Assembly: GCA_035476815.1 (NCBI GenBank)
Contig: DATILD010000002.1
Coordinates: 30,289-94,288 of the forward strand
DNA from: Methylibium sp035476815
Lineage (GTDB): Bacteria > Pseudomonadota > Gammaproteobacteria > Burkholderiales > Burkholderiaceae_C
Reading direction: 5' to 3'
DNA: 64,000 nt
Shown here: positions 1 to 7,527 of the stretch, piece by piece
How the letters are laid out: every line of letters starts with the position of its first letter
Numbering within the stretch: the stretch's first letter is position 1
Made by a program: the position numbers and the translations under genes
The notes under the pieces: model-generated
Database searches by the model: none
Told to the model about the DNA's origin: nothing
Seen by the model: only the letters and a program-made list of their open reading frames with translations

Positions 1-643
1 CATCCATGGCATCGAGGTGCACGAACTGCCCGACCTGGTCGCGCTCGGCAGCGACGCGCCGCTGGTGATCGACTGTTCCTCGCACATCGCCTCGCGGGCT
101 GTCGACTGGTCGCGCGTCGCGCTGGCCTACGCCGGCGCGCAGAAGAACATCGGCCCGGCCGGGCTGACGCTGGTGATCGTGCGCGAGGACCTGATCGGCC
201 ATGCGCTGCCGGCCTGCCCGAGCGCCTTCGACTACGCCCAGGTCGCGAGCCACGGCTCGATGTACAACACGCCGCCGACCTTCGCGATCTACATCGCCGG
301 GCTGGTGTTCGACTGGATCGCCGCCGAGGGCGGCGTCGCCGCGATGGAGCGTCGCAACGTCGCGAAGGCGGCCCTGCTGTACGGGGCGATCGACGGCTCC
401 GGCGGCTACTACCGCAACGAGGTCGCACCCGACTGCCGCTCGCGCATGAACGTGCCGTTCTTCCTGTCCGACGAGGCCCTGGTCGCGCCCTTCCTCGCCG
501 GGGCCGCCGAGCGCGGCCTGCTGGGCCTGAAGGGCCACAAGAGCGTGGGCGGCCTGCGCGCCTCGATCTACAACGCGATGCCGCTCGCCGGCGTCGAGGC
601 GCTGGTGACCTACATGCGAGAATTTGCCGCACGCCATGGCTGA
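1..643 (+). CDS. serC: Phosphoserine aminotransferase, 3' part
   Basis: PLP-dependent class V aminotransferase of serine and vitamin B6 synthesis; it makes 3-phosphoserine from 3-phosphohydroxypyruvate. The reading frame is already open at base 2, where it encodes IHGIEV, matching the conserved (NET)IHG segment of SerC. The N-terminal part therefore lies before the window and the GTG at 17 is not a real start. The motif AGAQKNIGPAG contains the probable PLP-binding lysine, and HKSVGGLRASIYNA is the typical C-terminal segment. The stop codon (641-643) overlaps the probable pheA start (636), which suggests translational coupling. The serC-pheA order is normal for Burkholderiales. Confidence 0.95.
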   Translation, partial: IHGIEVHELPDLVALGSDAPLVIDCSSHIASRAVDWSRVALAYAGAQKNIGPAGLTLVIVREDLIGHALPACPSAFDYAQVASHGSMYNTPPTFAIYIAGLVFDWIAAEGGVAAMERRNVAKAALLYGAIDGSGGYYRNEVAPDCRSRMNVPFFLSDEALVAPFLAGAAERGLLGLKGHKSVGGLRASIYNAMPLAGVEALVTYMREFAARHG

Positions 644-1748
644 CTCGTCGCCCTCCCCCGTCGATCCGGCTCTGCAGGGCCTGCGCACGCAGATCGACGC
701 GGTCGATCGCGAACTGCTGTCCCTGCTGAACCGCCGTGCCGCGCTGGCCGGCGAGGTCGGCGAGATCAAGAAGCGCGAGGGCTCGGTGGTGTTCCGCCCC
801 GAGCGCGAGGCGCAGGTGATCGACGGCCTGAAGTCGGTCAACCCCGGGCCGCTGCCGACCGAGAGTGTGGCGCCGATCTGGCGCGAGATCATGTCGGCCT
901 GCCGCGCGCTCGAGACGCCGACGCGGGTGGCCTACCTGGGCCCGGCCGGCACCTTCAGCGAGCAGGCGGCGCTGGGCTACTTCGGCAGCTCGATCGTGCG
1001 CGTGTCCTGCGCCAGCATCGACGAGGTGTTCCGCACCACCACCGCCGGCGCCGCCGACTTCGGCGTGGTGCCGGTGGAGAACTCGACCGAGGGCGTGGTC
1101 GCGCGCTCGCTGGACCTGTTCCTGACCACGCCGCTGTTCATCATCGGCGAGACGAGTCTGTTCGTGCGCCACAACCTGCTGCGCCGCGACAACTCGCTCG
1201 AGGGCATCACCGCCGTCTGCGCGCACCCGCAGGCGCTCGCGCAATGCCATGGCTGGCTCAGCTACCACCTGCCCGATGTCGAGCGGCGGCCGGTGTCGAG
1301 CAACGGCGAGGGCGCCCGCCTCGCGTCGCTGGATCCGTCGCTGGCCGCGGTGGCGAGCGAGCGCGCCGGCAGCGAGTTCGGCCTGCATGTCGTCGCGCCG
1401 GCGATCCAGGACGATCCGCACAACCGCACCCGCTTCGTCATCGTCACCCACCCGGACCGCCACCCGCAGCCGCAGGCCAGCGGCCACGACTGCACCAGCC
1501 TGGTGGTGTCGGTGACCAACCGGCCCGGCGCGGTGCATGACATGCTGGTGCCGCTGAAGGTGCACGGCGTGTCGATGTCGCGCTTCGAGTCGCGCCCGGC
1601 GCGCACCGCCGACCAGTGGGAGTACTACTTCTACATCGACCTGCAGGGCCACCCGGACGACCCGGCGGTGACCAAGGCGCTGGCCGAACTGCGCGCGGTG
1701 TGCTCCTACTTCAAGCTGCTCGGCACCTACCCGCTGGACGTGCACTAG
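636..1748 (+). CDS. pheA: Bifunctional chorismate mutase / prephenate dehydratase (P-protein)
   Basis: Converts chorismate to prephenate and then phenylpyruvate in phenylalanine synthesis. From the ATG at 636 the protein has 370 residues, normal for the family. Residues about 12-95 are an AroQ-type chorismate mutase (LRTQIDAVDRELLSLLNRR). Residues about 97-275 are prephenate dehydratase (VAYLGPAGTFSEQAA, PVENSTEGVV, NRTRFVIV). Residues about 286-368 are an ACT domain with the ESRP motif that binds phenylalanine, so feedback inhibition is expected from family knowledge. A TTG at 624 is in frame, but the ATG at 636 overlaps serC by only 8 nt and is preferred. In many Burkholderiales a hisC paralogue follows pheA; here tyrA follows directly. 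Confidence 0.96.
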   Translation: MADSSPSPVDPALQGLRTQIDAVDRELLSLLNRRAALAGEVGEIKKREGSVVFRPEREAQVIDGLKSVNPGPLPTESVAPIWREIMSACRALETPTRVAYLGPAGTFSEQAALGYFGSSIVRVSCASIDEVFRTTTAGAADFGVVPVENSTEGVVARSLDLFLTTPLFIIGETSLFVRHNLLRRDNSLEGITAVCAHPQALAQCHGWLSYHLPDVERRPVSSNGEGARLASLDPSLAAVASERAGSEFGLHVVAPAIQDDPHNRTRFVIVTHPDRHPQPQASGHDCTSLVVSVTNRPGAVHDMLVPLKVHGVSMSRFESRPARTADQWEYYFYIDLQGHPDDPAVTKALAELRAVCSYFKLLGTYPLDVH

Positions 1749-1756
1749 AACCATGC

Positions 1757-1822
1757 GCCCCCACGCTCACTTCGTTCGCTGCCCCCCGAGGTGGCGCTCA
1801 GCGCCCTTGGGGCGGCCCGGCA
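1757..1822 (-). repeat. Dispersed GC-rich palindromic intergenic repeat, copy 1
   Basis: Fills most of the pheA-tyrA gap. Read on the minus strand it begins with CCGGGCCGCCCCAAG (1806-1820), followed by a short stem and a CCTCGGGGGGCAG block. The same core occurs at 19200-19214 (minus), 37844-37859 (plus, one extra base) and 38911-38925 (plus), always outside genes. Function is unknown; an RNA hairpin or a REP-like element is possible. Confidence 0.7.
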
Positions 1823-1829
1823 GGCGCTG

Positions 1830-2714
1830 ATGTTCACCCAGCTCGGCGTCATCGGATGCGGCCTGATGGGCGGCTCGTTCGCGCTCGCGTTGAAGCGCGC
1901 CGGGCTGGTCAAGCGCGTGATCGGCTACAGCAAGTCGCCGTCGACCACCGAGAAGGCCAAGAAGCTCGGCGTGATCGACATCGTCGCCGAGTCGGCGCTG
2001 CTCGCGGTGGCCGGCTCGGACATCGTGCTGATCGCGGTGCCAGTGGCCGCCACCGAGGCGACCTTCAAGGCGATCAAGCACCTGATCGAGCCCGGCACGC
2101 TGTTCATGGACGTCGGCAGCACCAAGCGCGACGTGGTCGACGCCGCGCGCCGGGTGCTGAAGGAGCAGGTCGGCAACTTCGTGCCAGCCCATCCGATCGC
2201 CGGCAAGGAAACGGCCGGCATCGAGCATGCCGACCCCCTGCTCTACGCCGGCCGCCAGGTGATCCTGACGCCGATGCTGCAGACCCGCCCCGAGCTGCTG
2301 CAGAAGGCCACCGACGTCTGGGCCGCGATCGGCTGCCAGGTGCTGAAGATGAGCGCCGAGAACCACGACGCCGCCTTCGCCGCCGTCAGCCACCTGCCGC
2401 ACCTGCTGGCCTTCGCCTACTTCTCGTCGGTCGCCAAGCAGCCGGCCGGCAGGGACTTCCTCTCGCTCGCCGGCCCGGGCTTCCGCGACTTCACCCGCAT
2501 CGCCGCCAGCGACCCGGTGATGTGGCGCGACGTGCTGATGAGCAACCGCGAAGAGATCCTGAAGCAGTCGCAGCGCTTCCGCCACACCCTCGACGCGCTC
2601 GAGCATGTGATGAAGCTCGGCAACCACGAGGCGCTGGAGGACCTGATCCGCAGCGCCGCCGAGTCGCGCGCCGGCTGGCAGATGAGCAATCCCAAGCCGG
2701 GCGGCAGCCGCTAG
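1830..2714 (+). CDS. tyrA: Prephenate dehydrogenase
   Basis: NAD(P)-dependent oxidative decarboxylation of prephenate to 4-hydroxyphenylpyruvate, the tyrosine branch. From the ATG at 1830 the protein has 294 residues. It opens with a Rossmann motif (GVIGCGLMGGSFALALK). PAHPIAGKETAGIEHA carries the conserved HPxxG(K/S)E catalytic and substrate segment, and a helical dimerisation domain follows. No mutase or ACT domain is visible. An upstream in-frame GTG at 1791 would add 13 residues encoded by repeat DNA, so 1830 is preferred. It lies between pheA and aroA and is probably co-transcribed with them. Confidence 0.94.
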   Translation: MFTQLGVIGCGLMGGSFALALKRAGLVKRVIGYSKSPSTTEKAKKLGVIDIVAESALLAVAGSDIVLIAVPVAATEATFKAIKHLIEPGTLFMDVGSTKRDVVDAARRVLKEQVGNFVPAHPIAGKETAGIEHADPLLYAGRQVILTPMLQTRPELLQKATDVWAAIGCQVLKMSAENHDAAFAAVSHLPHLLAFAYFSSVAKQPAGRDFLSLAGPGFRDFTRIAASDPVMWRDVLMSNREEILKQSQRFRHTLDALEHVMKLGNHEALEDLIRSAAESRAGWQMSNPKPGGSR

Positions 2715-2829
2715 AGATGGGACCACCCCCGTTGCGGCTTCGCCGCTCGCCCTCCAGGGGGCGACGCTGGCGGACCGGCGGAGCCGGATCCGCGGCGTCT
2801 GCTGGTGAAGGCAACAGCTCACCACCTCC
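2715..2829. repeat. tyrA-aroA spacer with GC-rich inverted repeats
   Basis: A 115-nt non-coding gap with short imperfect hairpins (GCGGCTTCGCCGC, CCCTCCAGGGGGCG, GGCGGAGCCGGATCC). It resembles the intergenic repeats common in Burkholderiales, but I do not see the CCGGGCCGCCCC core of the other copies. A possible ribosome-binding site near 2813 (GAAGG) lies a little far from the aroA start. Confidence 0.4.
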
Positions 2830-4848
2830 ATGCGTCCTCCTGCTTTTCTCGACATCCCCCCGCTGACAGCAGTGGCAGGCCGGGTGCGCCTGCCCGGCTC
2901 CAAAAGCATCTCCAACCGCGTGCTGCTGCTCGCCGGGCTGAGCACCGGCACGACGCGGGTGCACGACCTGCTCGACTCCGACGACACCCGTGTGATGCTC
3001 GATGCGCTGCGCACGCTGGGCTGTGGCCTGCGGCGCGACGGCGAGGTGCTCGAGGTCACCGGCCTCGGCGGCCGGCTGGCGGTGAAGGAGGCCAAGCTCT
3101 TCCTCGGCAATGCCGGCACCGCGATGCGGCCGCTGGCCGCGGCGCTGGCGCTGCTGGCGGCCACGCAGGGCGGGCGCTTCGAACTCTCCGGCGTGCCGCG
3201 CATGCACGAGCGGCCGATCGGCGACCTGGTCGACGCGCTGCGCCCGCTGGGCTGTGCGATCACCTGCCTCGCGAACGAGGGCTACCCCCCGCTGCGGCTC
3301 GACGGCGGGCAGCTGAAGCTCGACGCCCCGATCCGCGTGCGCGGCGATGTGTCCAGCCAGTTCCTGACCGCGCTGCTGCTGGCCTTGCCCTTGGTGGCGG
3401 CCGCGCGCGACCTCGTCATCGAGGTCGAGGGCGACCTGATCTCCAAGCCCTATGTCGAGATCACGCTGGCGCTGCTGGCGCGCTTCGGCATCGCGGTGCG
3501 GCGCGAAGGCTGGCAGCGCTTCACGATCCCTCAGGGTTCGGCCTACCGCTCGCCGGGCGAGATCCACGTCGAGGGCGATGCCTCGTCGGCGTCCTACTTC
3601 GTCGCCGCCGGCGCGATCGCCGCGCAGGGCGTGCCGCTGCGCATCGAGGGCGTCGGCGCCGCGTCGATCCAGGGCGACATCCGCTTCGTCGAGGCGGCGC
3701 GCGCGATGGGCGCCGACGTCACCGAGGAGCCGAACGCGTTGCTCGTCAAGCGCGGCGCCTGGCCTTTGCGCGCCATCACGCTCGACTGCAACCACATCCC
3801 CGACGCGGCGATGACGCTGGCGGTGATGGCGCTGTACGCCGAAGGCACGACGCGGCTGACCAATATCGCGAGCTGGCGCGTCAAGGAAACCGACCGCATC
3901 GCCGCGATGGCGGCCGAGCTGCGCAAGTTCGGCGCGGCGGTGGTCGAGGGGTCGGACTTCATCGAGGTCAGCCCGCCGGCGCGCTGGCAGGCCGCCGCGA
4001 TCCACACCTACGACGACCACCGGATGGCGATGTGCGCCTCTCTGGCTGCGTTCAACCCCCTGGTCGGCGGCCAGGTCGCCGTCCGGGTGCTCGACCCACG
4101 CTGCGTCGGCAAGACCTTCCCCGAGTACTTCGACGTGCTGTTCGGCGTCGTCGAGGCCGCCCCGGGCGCGATCCCGGTGCTCACGGTCGACGGCCCCACC
4201 GCCTCCGGCAAGGGCACGCTGGGCAGCGCGCTGGCCGAAGCGCTCGGCTACCACCACCTCGATTCCGGCGCGCTCTACCGCGCCACCGCGCTGGCGGCGC
4301 TGCGCGCCGGCGTCGCCGCCACCGACGAGGCGGCCGTCGCCAGCTTGGCCCGCCGCCTGCCGCTGCGCTTCGAGCAGCAGCGCGCCCTGCTGGCCGGCGA
4401 GGACGTCAGCGACGCGCTGCGCGAGGAGGCGGTCGGCAGCCTGGCCTCGCAGATCGCCGCGCTGCCGGCGGTCCGCCAGGCGCTGGTCGAGCTGCAGCTG
4501 TCCTTCCGCCGGCTGCCCGGCCTGGTCGCCGACGGCCGCGACATGGGCACGGTGATCTTCCCGGACGCCGCGCTCAAGGTCTTCCTCACCGCCGGCACCG
4601 CCGAGCGCGCGGAAAGGCGTCATAAGCAGTTGATTTCAAAAGGAATTCCTGCTAACCTTGACAGTCTTCGCGCCGATCTGGAGGCGCGCGACGAGCGGGA
4701 TCGCAACCGCAGCGTCGCGCCCCTGGTCCCGGCGCAAGAAGCCCGGTTGCTCGACAACTCGGCGCTCTCGATCGAAGCCTCGGTCGAGCAGGTGCTGGGT
4801 TGGTGGCAGCAGGTGCAGCCCTTTCATGTGAGCGACCTCGCAAGCTGA
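2830..4848 (+). CDS. aroA-cmk: Fused EPSP synthase-cytidylate kinase
   Basis: One uninterrupted 672-residue frame joins two enzymes that are usually separate. Residues 1 to about 440 are 3-phosphoshikimate 1-carboxyvinyltransferase (LPGSKSISNR, GNAGTAMRPL, YDDHRMAM, and a C-terminal GKTFPEYFDVL). Residues about 449-672 are CMP/dCMP kinase, with the P-loop GPTASGKGT at 455-463 and DGRDMGTVIFP. The join is only about ten residues long (around 438-449), with no stop or internal start at the boundary. The first half makes EPSP in the shikimate pathway; the second phosphorylates CMP/dCMP. Separate, adjacent aroA and cmk are usual in Burkholderia; fused forms are known in some relatives. rpsA follows, as is typical downstream of cmk. 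Confidence 0.95.
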   Translation: MRPPAFLDIPPLTAVAGRVRLPGSKSISNRVLLLAGLSTGTTRVHDLLDSDDTRVMLDALRTLGCGLRRDGEVLEVTGLGGRLAVKEAKLFLGNAGTAMRPLAAALALLAATQGGRFELSGVPRMHERPIGDLVDALRPLGCAITCLANEGYPPLRLDGGQLKLDAPIRVRGDVSSQFLTALLLALPLVAAARDLVIEVEGDLISKPYVEITLALLARFGIAVRREGWQRFTIPQGSAYRSPGEIHVEGDASSASYFVAAGAIAAQGVPLRIEGVGAASIQGDIRFVEAARAMGADVTEEPNALLVKRGAWPLRAITLDCNHIPDAAMTLAVMALYAEGTTRLTNIASWRVKETDRIAAMAAELRKFGAAVVEGSDFIEVSPPARWQAAAIHTYDDHRMAMCASLAAFNPLVGGQVAVRVLDPRCVGKTFPEYFDVLFGVVEAAPGAIPVLTVDGPTASGKGTLGSALAEALGYHHLDSGALYRATALAALRAGVAATDEAAVASLARRLPLRFEQQRALLAGEDVSDALREEAVGSLASQIAALPAVRQALVELQLSFRRLPGLVADGRDMGTVIFPDAALKVFLTAGTAERAERRHKQLISKGIPANLDSLRADLEARDERDRNRSVAPLVPAQEARLLDNSALSIEASVEQVLGWWQQVQPFHVSDLAS

Positions 4849-4902
4849 AGGGCAGAACAGGCCCGACGTTTCCCGCGGTACCGCCCGGTACCCCGGCATG
4901 AC

Positions 4903-4936
4903 GGCAGCGCAAGCTGCCGCCGAAGCGGCGGTTCTT
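4903..4936 (+). terminator. Overlapping hairpins in the cmk-rpsA spacer
   Basis: GGCAGC-GCAA-GCTGCC (4903-4918) overlaps by two bases a second hairpin, CCGCCG-AAG-CGGCGG (4917-4931), which is followed by TTCTT. The second looks like a weak intrinsic terminator; the first would compete with it. It may terminate aroA-cmk transcripts or form part of the rpsA leader. Confidence 0.5.
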
Positions 4937-4996
4937 ACAACCTAACCGCCCCTCGCGGGGCACAGCCGCCGGCGCCGCCGGCACCAGGAAAACCCA

Positions 4997-6712
4997 ATGA
5001 CTCAAACCGCAACCGCCTCGTCGCAAGGCATGGAATCCTTTGCCGCCCTGTTCGAGGAGTCGCTGAAGCGCTCGGACATGCGCGCCGGCGAGGTCATCAC
5101 CGCCGAGGTGGTCCGCATCGAGCACAGCTTCGTCGTCGTCAACGCCGGCCTCAAGAGCGAGGCCTACGTCGCGATCGAGGAGTTCAAGAACGACACCGGC
5201 GAACTGGAAGTCCAGGTCGGCGACTTCGTCTCGGTCGCGATCGACGCAATCGAGAACGGCTACGGCGACACCATCCTGTCGCGCGACAAGGCCAAGCGCC
5301 TCGCGTCGTGGATGTCGTTGGAGCGCTCGCTCGAGTCCGGCGACTTCGTCACCGGCACCGTCAACGGCAAGGTCAAGGGCGGCCTGACCGTCCTCGTCAA
5401 CGGCATCCGCGCCTTCCTGCCGGGCTCGCTCCTCGACACGCGTCCGGTCAAGGACATGACGCCGTTCGAGGGCAAGACCATGGAGTTCAAGGTCATCAAG
5501 CTCGACCGCAAGCGCAACAACGTGGTGCTGTCGCGCCGCGCGGTGGTCGAGGCCTCGATGGGCGAGGAGCGCGCCAAGCTGCTGTCGACGCTGCGCGAAG
5601 GCGCCTTCGTCAACGGCGTGGTCAAGAACATCACCGAGTACGGCGCCTTCGTCGACCTCGGCGGCATCGACGGCCTGCTGCACATCACCGACATGGCCTG
5701 GCGCCGCGTGCGCCACCCGAGCGAAGTGGTCACGGTCGGCCAGGAGCTGACCGCCAAGGTGCTGAAGTTCGACGCCGAGAAGAACCGCGTCTCGCTGGGC
5801 CTGAAACAGATGGGCGACGACCCCTGGGTCGGCGTGTCGCGCCGCTACCCGTCGGGCACCCGCCTGTTCGGCAAGATCACCAACATCGCCGACTACGGCG
5901 CCTTCGTCGAGATCGAACCGGGCATCGAAGGCCTGGTGCACGTCTCGGAAATGGACTGGACCAACAAGAACGTCGCGCCCTCGAAGCTCGTCACCCTCGG
6001 TGAAGAGGTCGAGGTCATGGTGCTCGAGATCGACGAGGACAAGCGCCGCATCAGCCTGGGCATGAAGCAGTGCAAGGCCAACCCCTGGGACGAATTCGCG
6101 CAGAACCACAAGCGCGGCGACAAGCTCAAGGGCCCGGTCAAGTCGATCACCGACTTCGGCGTGTTCGTCGGCCTGGCCGCCGGCATCGACGGCCTGGTGC
6201 ACCTGTCGGACCTGTCCTGGCACGAAGCCGGCGAGACCGCCGTGCGCAACTACAAGAAGGGCCAGGAGGTCGAGGCCATCGTGCTGGCGATCGATGTCGA
6301 GCGCGAGCGCATCTCGCTGGGCATCAAGCAGCTCGACGGCGACCCGTTCGCGACCTACACGACGCTCAACGACCGCGGCGCCACCGTCACCGGCAAGGTC
6401 AAGACGGTCGACGCGCGCGGCGCCGAGATCCAGCTGTCCGACGACGTCACCGGCTACCTGCGCGCCAGCGAGATCTCGCGCGACCGCGTCGAGGACGCCC
6501 GCAACGTGCTGAAGGAAGGCGACGAGGTCACCACGCTGATCGTCAACGTCGACCGCAAGACGCGCTCGATCCAGCTGTCGATCAAGGCCAAGGACCAGGC
6601 CGACAACCAGGAAGCGATGCAGCGCCTGCAGCAGACCTCGGAGCGCGAGAACGCCGGCACCACCAGCCTCGGCGCGCTGCTCAAGGCCAAGCTGGACCAG
6701 GGCAACAACTAA
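4997..6712 (+). CDS. rpsA: 30S ribosomal protein S1
   Basis: Large RNA-binding ribosomal protein that helps 30S subunits capture mRNA. The 571-residue protein contains six S1 (OB-fold) repeats; those seen most clearly are at residues about 205-275 (GAFVNGVVKNITEYGAFVDL), 290-360 (GTRLFGKITNIADYGAFVEI) and 377-447 (LKGPVKSITDFGVFVGL). The sixth, more diverged repeat starts near residue 463. Length fits the family. It sits between cmk and ihfB, as in most proteobacteria. The 148-nt upstream gap contains structured elements that could serve S1 autoregulation; that is inference. Confidence 0.97.
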   Translation: MTQTATASSQGMESFAALFEESLKRSDMRAGEVITAEVVRIEHSFVVVNAGLKSEAYVAIEEFKNDTGELEVQVGDFVSVAIDAIENGYGDTILSRDKAKRLASWMSLERSLESGDFVTGTVNGKVKGGLTVLVNGIRAFLPGSLLDTRPVKDMTPFEGKTMEFKVIKLDRKRNNVVLSRRAVVEASMGEERAKLLSTLREGAFVNGVVKNITEYGAFVDLGGIDGLLHITDMAWRRVRHPSEVVTVGQELTAKVLKFDAEKNRVSLGLKQMGDDPWVGVSRRYPSGTRLFGKITNIADYGAFVEIEPGIEGLVHVSEMDWTNKNVAPSKLVTLGEEVEVMVLEIDEDKRRISLGMKQCKANPWDEFAQNHKRGDKLKGPVKSITDFGVFVGLAAGIDGLVHLSDLSWHEAGETAVRNYKKGQEVEAIVLAIDVERERISLGIKQLDGDPFATYTTLNDRGATVTGKVKTVDARGAEIQLSDDVTGYLRASEISRDRVEDARNVLKEGDEVTTLIVNVDRKTRSIQLSIKAKDQADNQEAMQRLQQTSERENAGTTSLGALLKAKLDQGNN

Positions 6713-6726
6713 GAAGAACAGCGCAG

Positions 6727-6789
6727 CCGGGAGCCCTCGCGGGCTTCCGGCCTGCGCGCATGCCTTCGCCGAGGGCATGCGCGCAGGCC
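6727..6789 (+). terminator. Two consecutive hairpins between rpsA and ihfB
   Basis: The first hairpin pairs CCGGGAGCCC with GGGCTTCCGG (6727-6750, one G-U pair). The second is a perfect 16-bp inverted repeat (6749-6764 with 6774-6789) around a short loop. No T-run follows, so it may slow polymerase, protect the rpsA 3' end or be a processing site rather than a strict terminator. Confidence 0.55.
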
Positions 6790-6826
6790 GATCCGACGCA
6801 CCGACCTCAGCCCACCCGACCGCCCC

Positions 6827-7156
6827 ATGACCCGATCCGACCTCGTGGCCCTGCTGGGCGAGCGCTTCAGCCAGCTGACCCACCGCGACACCGAGTTCGC
6901 CGTCAAGACCATCCTCGACGCGATGACCGACGCGCTGGCACGCGGCCACCGCATCGAGATCCGCGGCTTCGGCAGCTTCTCGATCAACCGCCGCCCGCCG
7001 CGCATGGGCCGCAACCCGCGCTCGGGCGAGCAGGTGCTGATCCCCGAGAAGCTGGTGCCGCACTTCAAGCCCGGCAAGGCGCTGCGCGAGGCGGTCGACG
7101 CGCGCACCGCCGAGCTCGAGGCGCAGCGCGCCGCCACGCCGTCGGGCGAGGTCTGA
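6827..7156 (+). CDS. ihfB: Integration host factor subunit beta
   Basis: HU/IHF-family DNA-bending protein that pairs with IhfA and acts in transcription, replication and recombination. The 109-residue protein has the expected fold: N-terminal helices (MTRSDLVALLGERFSQL) and a beta-arm with GFGSFSINRRPPRMGRNPRSGE. The arm tip contains the conserved RNP segment that inserts a proline into the minor groove. The alternating-charge tail after residue 93 is slightly longer than in E. coli. Its position after rpsA is the conserved proteobacterial place for ihfB. Confidence 0.96.
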   Translation: MTRSDLVALLGERFSQLTHRDTEFAVKTILDAMTDALARGHRIEIRGFGSFSINRRPPRMGRNPRSGEQVLIPEKLVPHFKPGKALREAVDARTAELEAQRAATPSGEV

Positions 7157-7183
7157 GCCCGGCCTCGGCGCGCGGCGCGCCGA

Positions 7184-7189
7184 TAGAAT
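7184..7189 (+). promoter_or_regulatory. TAGAAT -10 box just before lapA
   Basis: TAGAAT (5/6 to the sigma-70 -10 consensus) ends 8 nt before the lapA ATG, so a transcript starting from it would have almost no 5' leader. No clear -35 element is visible. Similar boxes precede other starts in the window. Confidence 0.4.
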
Positions 7190-7197
7190 CCGCCGCG

Positions 7198-7527
7198 ATG
7201 CGTGCCCTGATCTGGCTCTTGCGGGCCGCCCTGTTCTTCGCGCTGTTCGCCTTCGCGCTGAACAACCAGCACGATGCGGCGGTCAAGTGGTTCTTCGGCC
7301 GCGAGTGGCGCGCCCCGATGGTCTTCATCGTGCTGGCCGCGTTCGGCCTGGGCTGCGCGCTCGGCATCAGCGCGATGCTGCCGAGCTGGTGGCGCCAGCG
7401 CCGCCTGGCCCAGCAGCAGCGCGCCGTGCAGCGCGAGACCGCCACCACCCTGCTCGACGCCGAGGTGTTGCGGCGCGAGGACGCCCCGACCAGCGAACCC
7501 CAGCATCCGCCGCGCGATGGACTCTGA
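7198..7527 (+). CDS. lapA: LapA-domain inner-membrane protein
   Basis: Small membrane protein of 109 residues with two hydrophobic segments (about residues 3-22 and 40-60) and a cytoplasmic coiled tail (RRLAQQQRAVQRETATTLL), the LapA/DUF1049 pattern. In enterobacteria LapA and LapB act together in lipopolysaccharide assembly and in control of LpxC turnover. The following gene starts within its last codons (11-nt overlap), so the two are translated together. The ATG at 7198 gives the expected N-terminal membrane segment. Confidence 0.87.
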   Translation: MRALIWLLRAALFFALFAFALNNQHDAAVKWFFGREWRAPMVFIVLAAFGLGCALGISAMLPSWWRQRRLAQQQRAVQRETATTLLDAEVLRREDAPTSEPQHPPRDGL

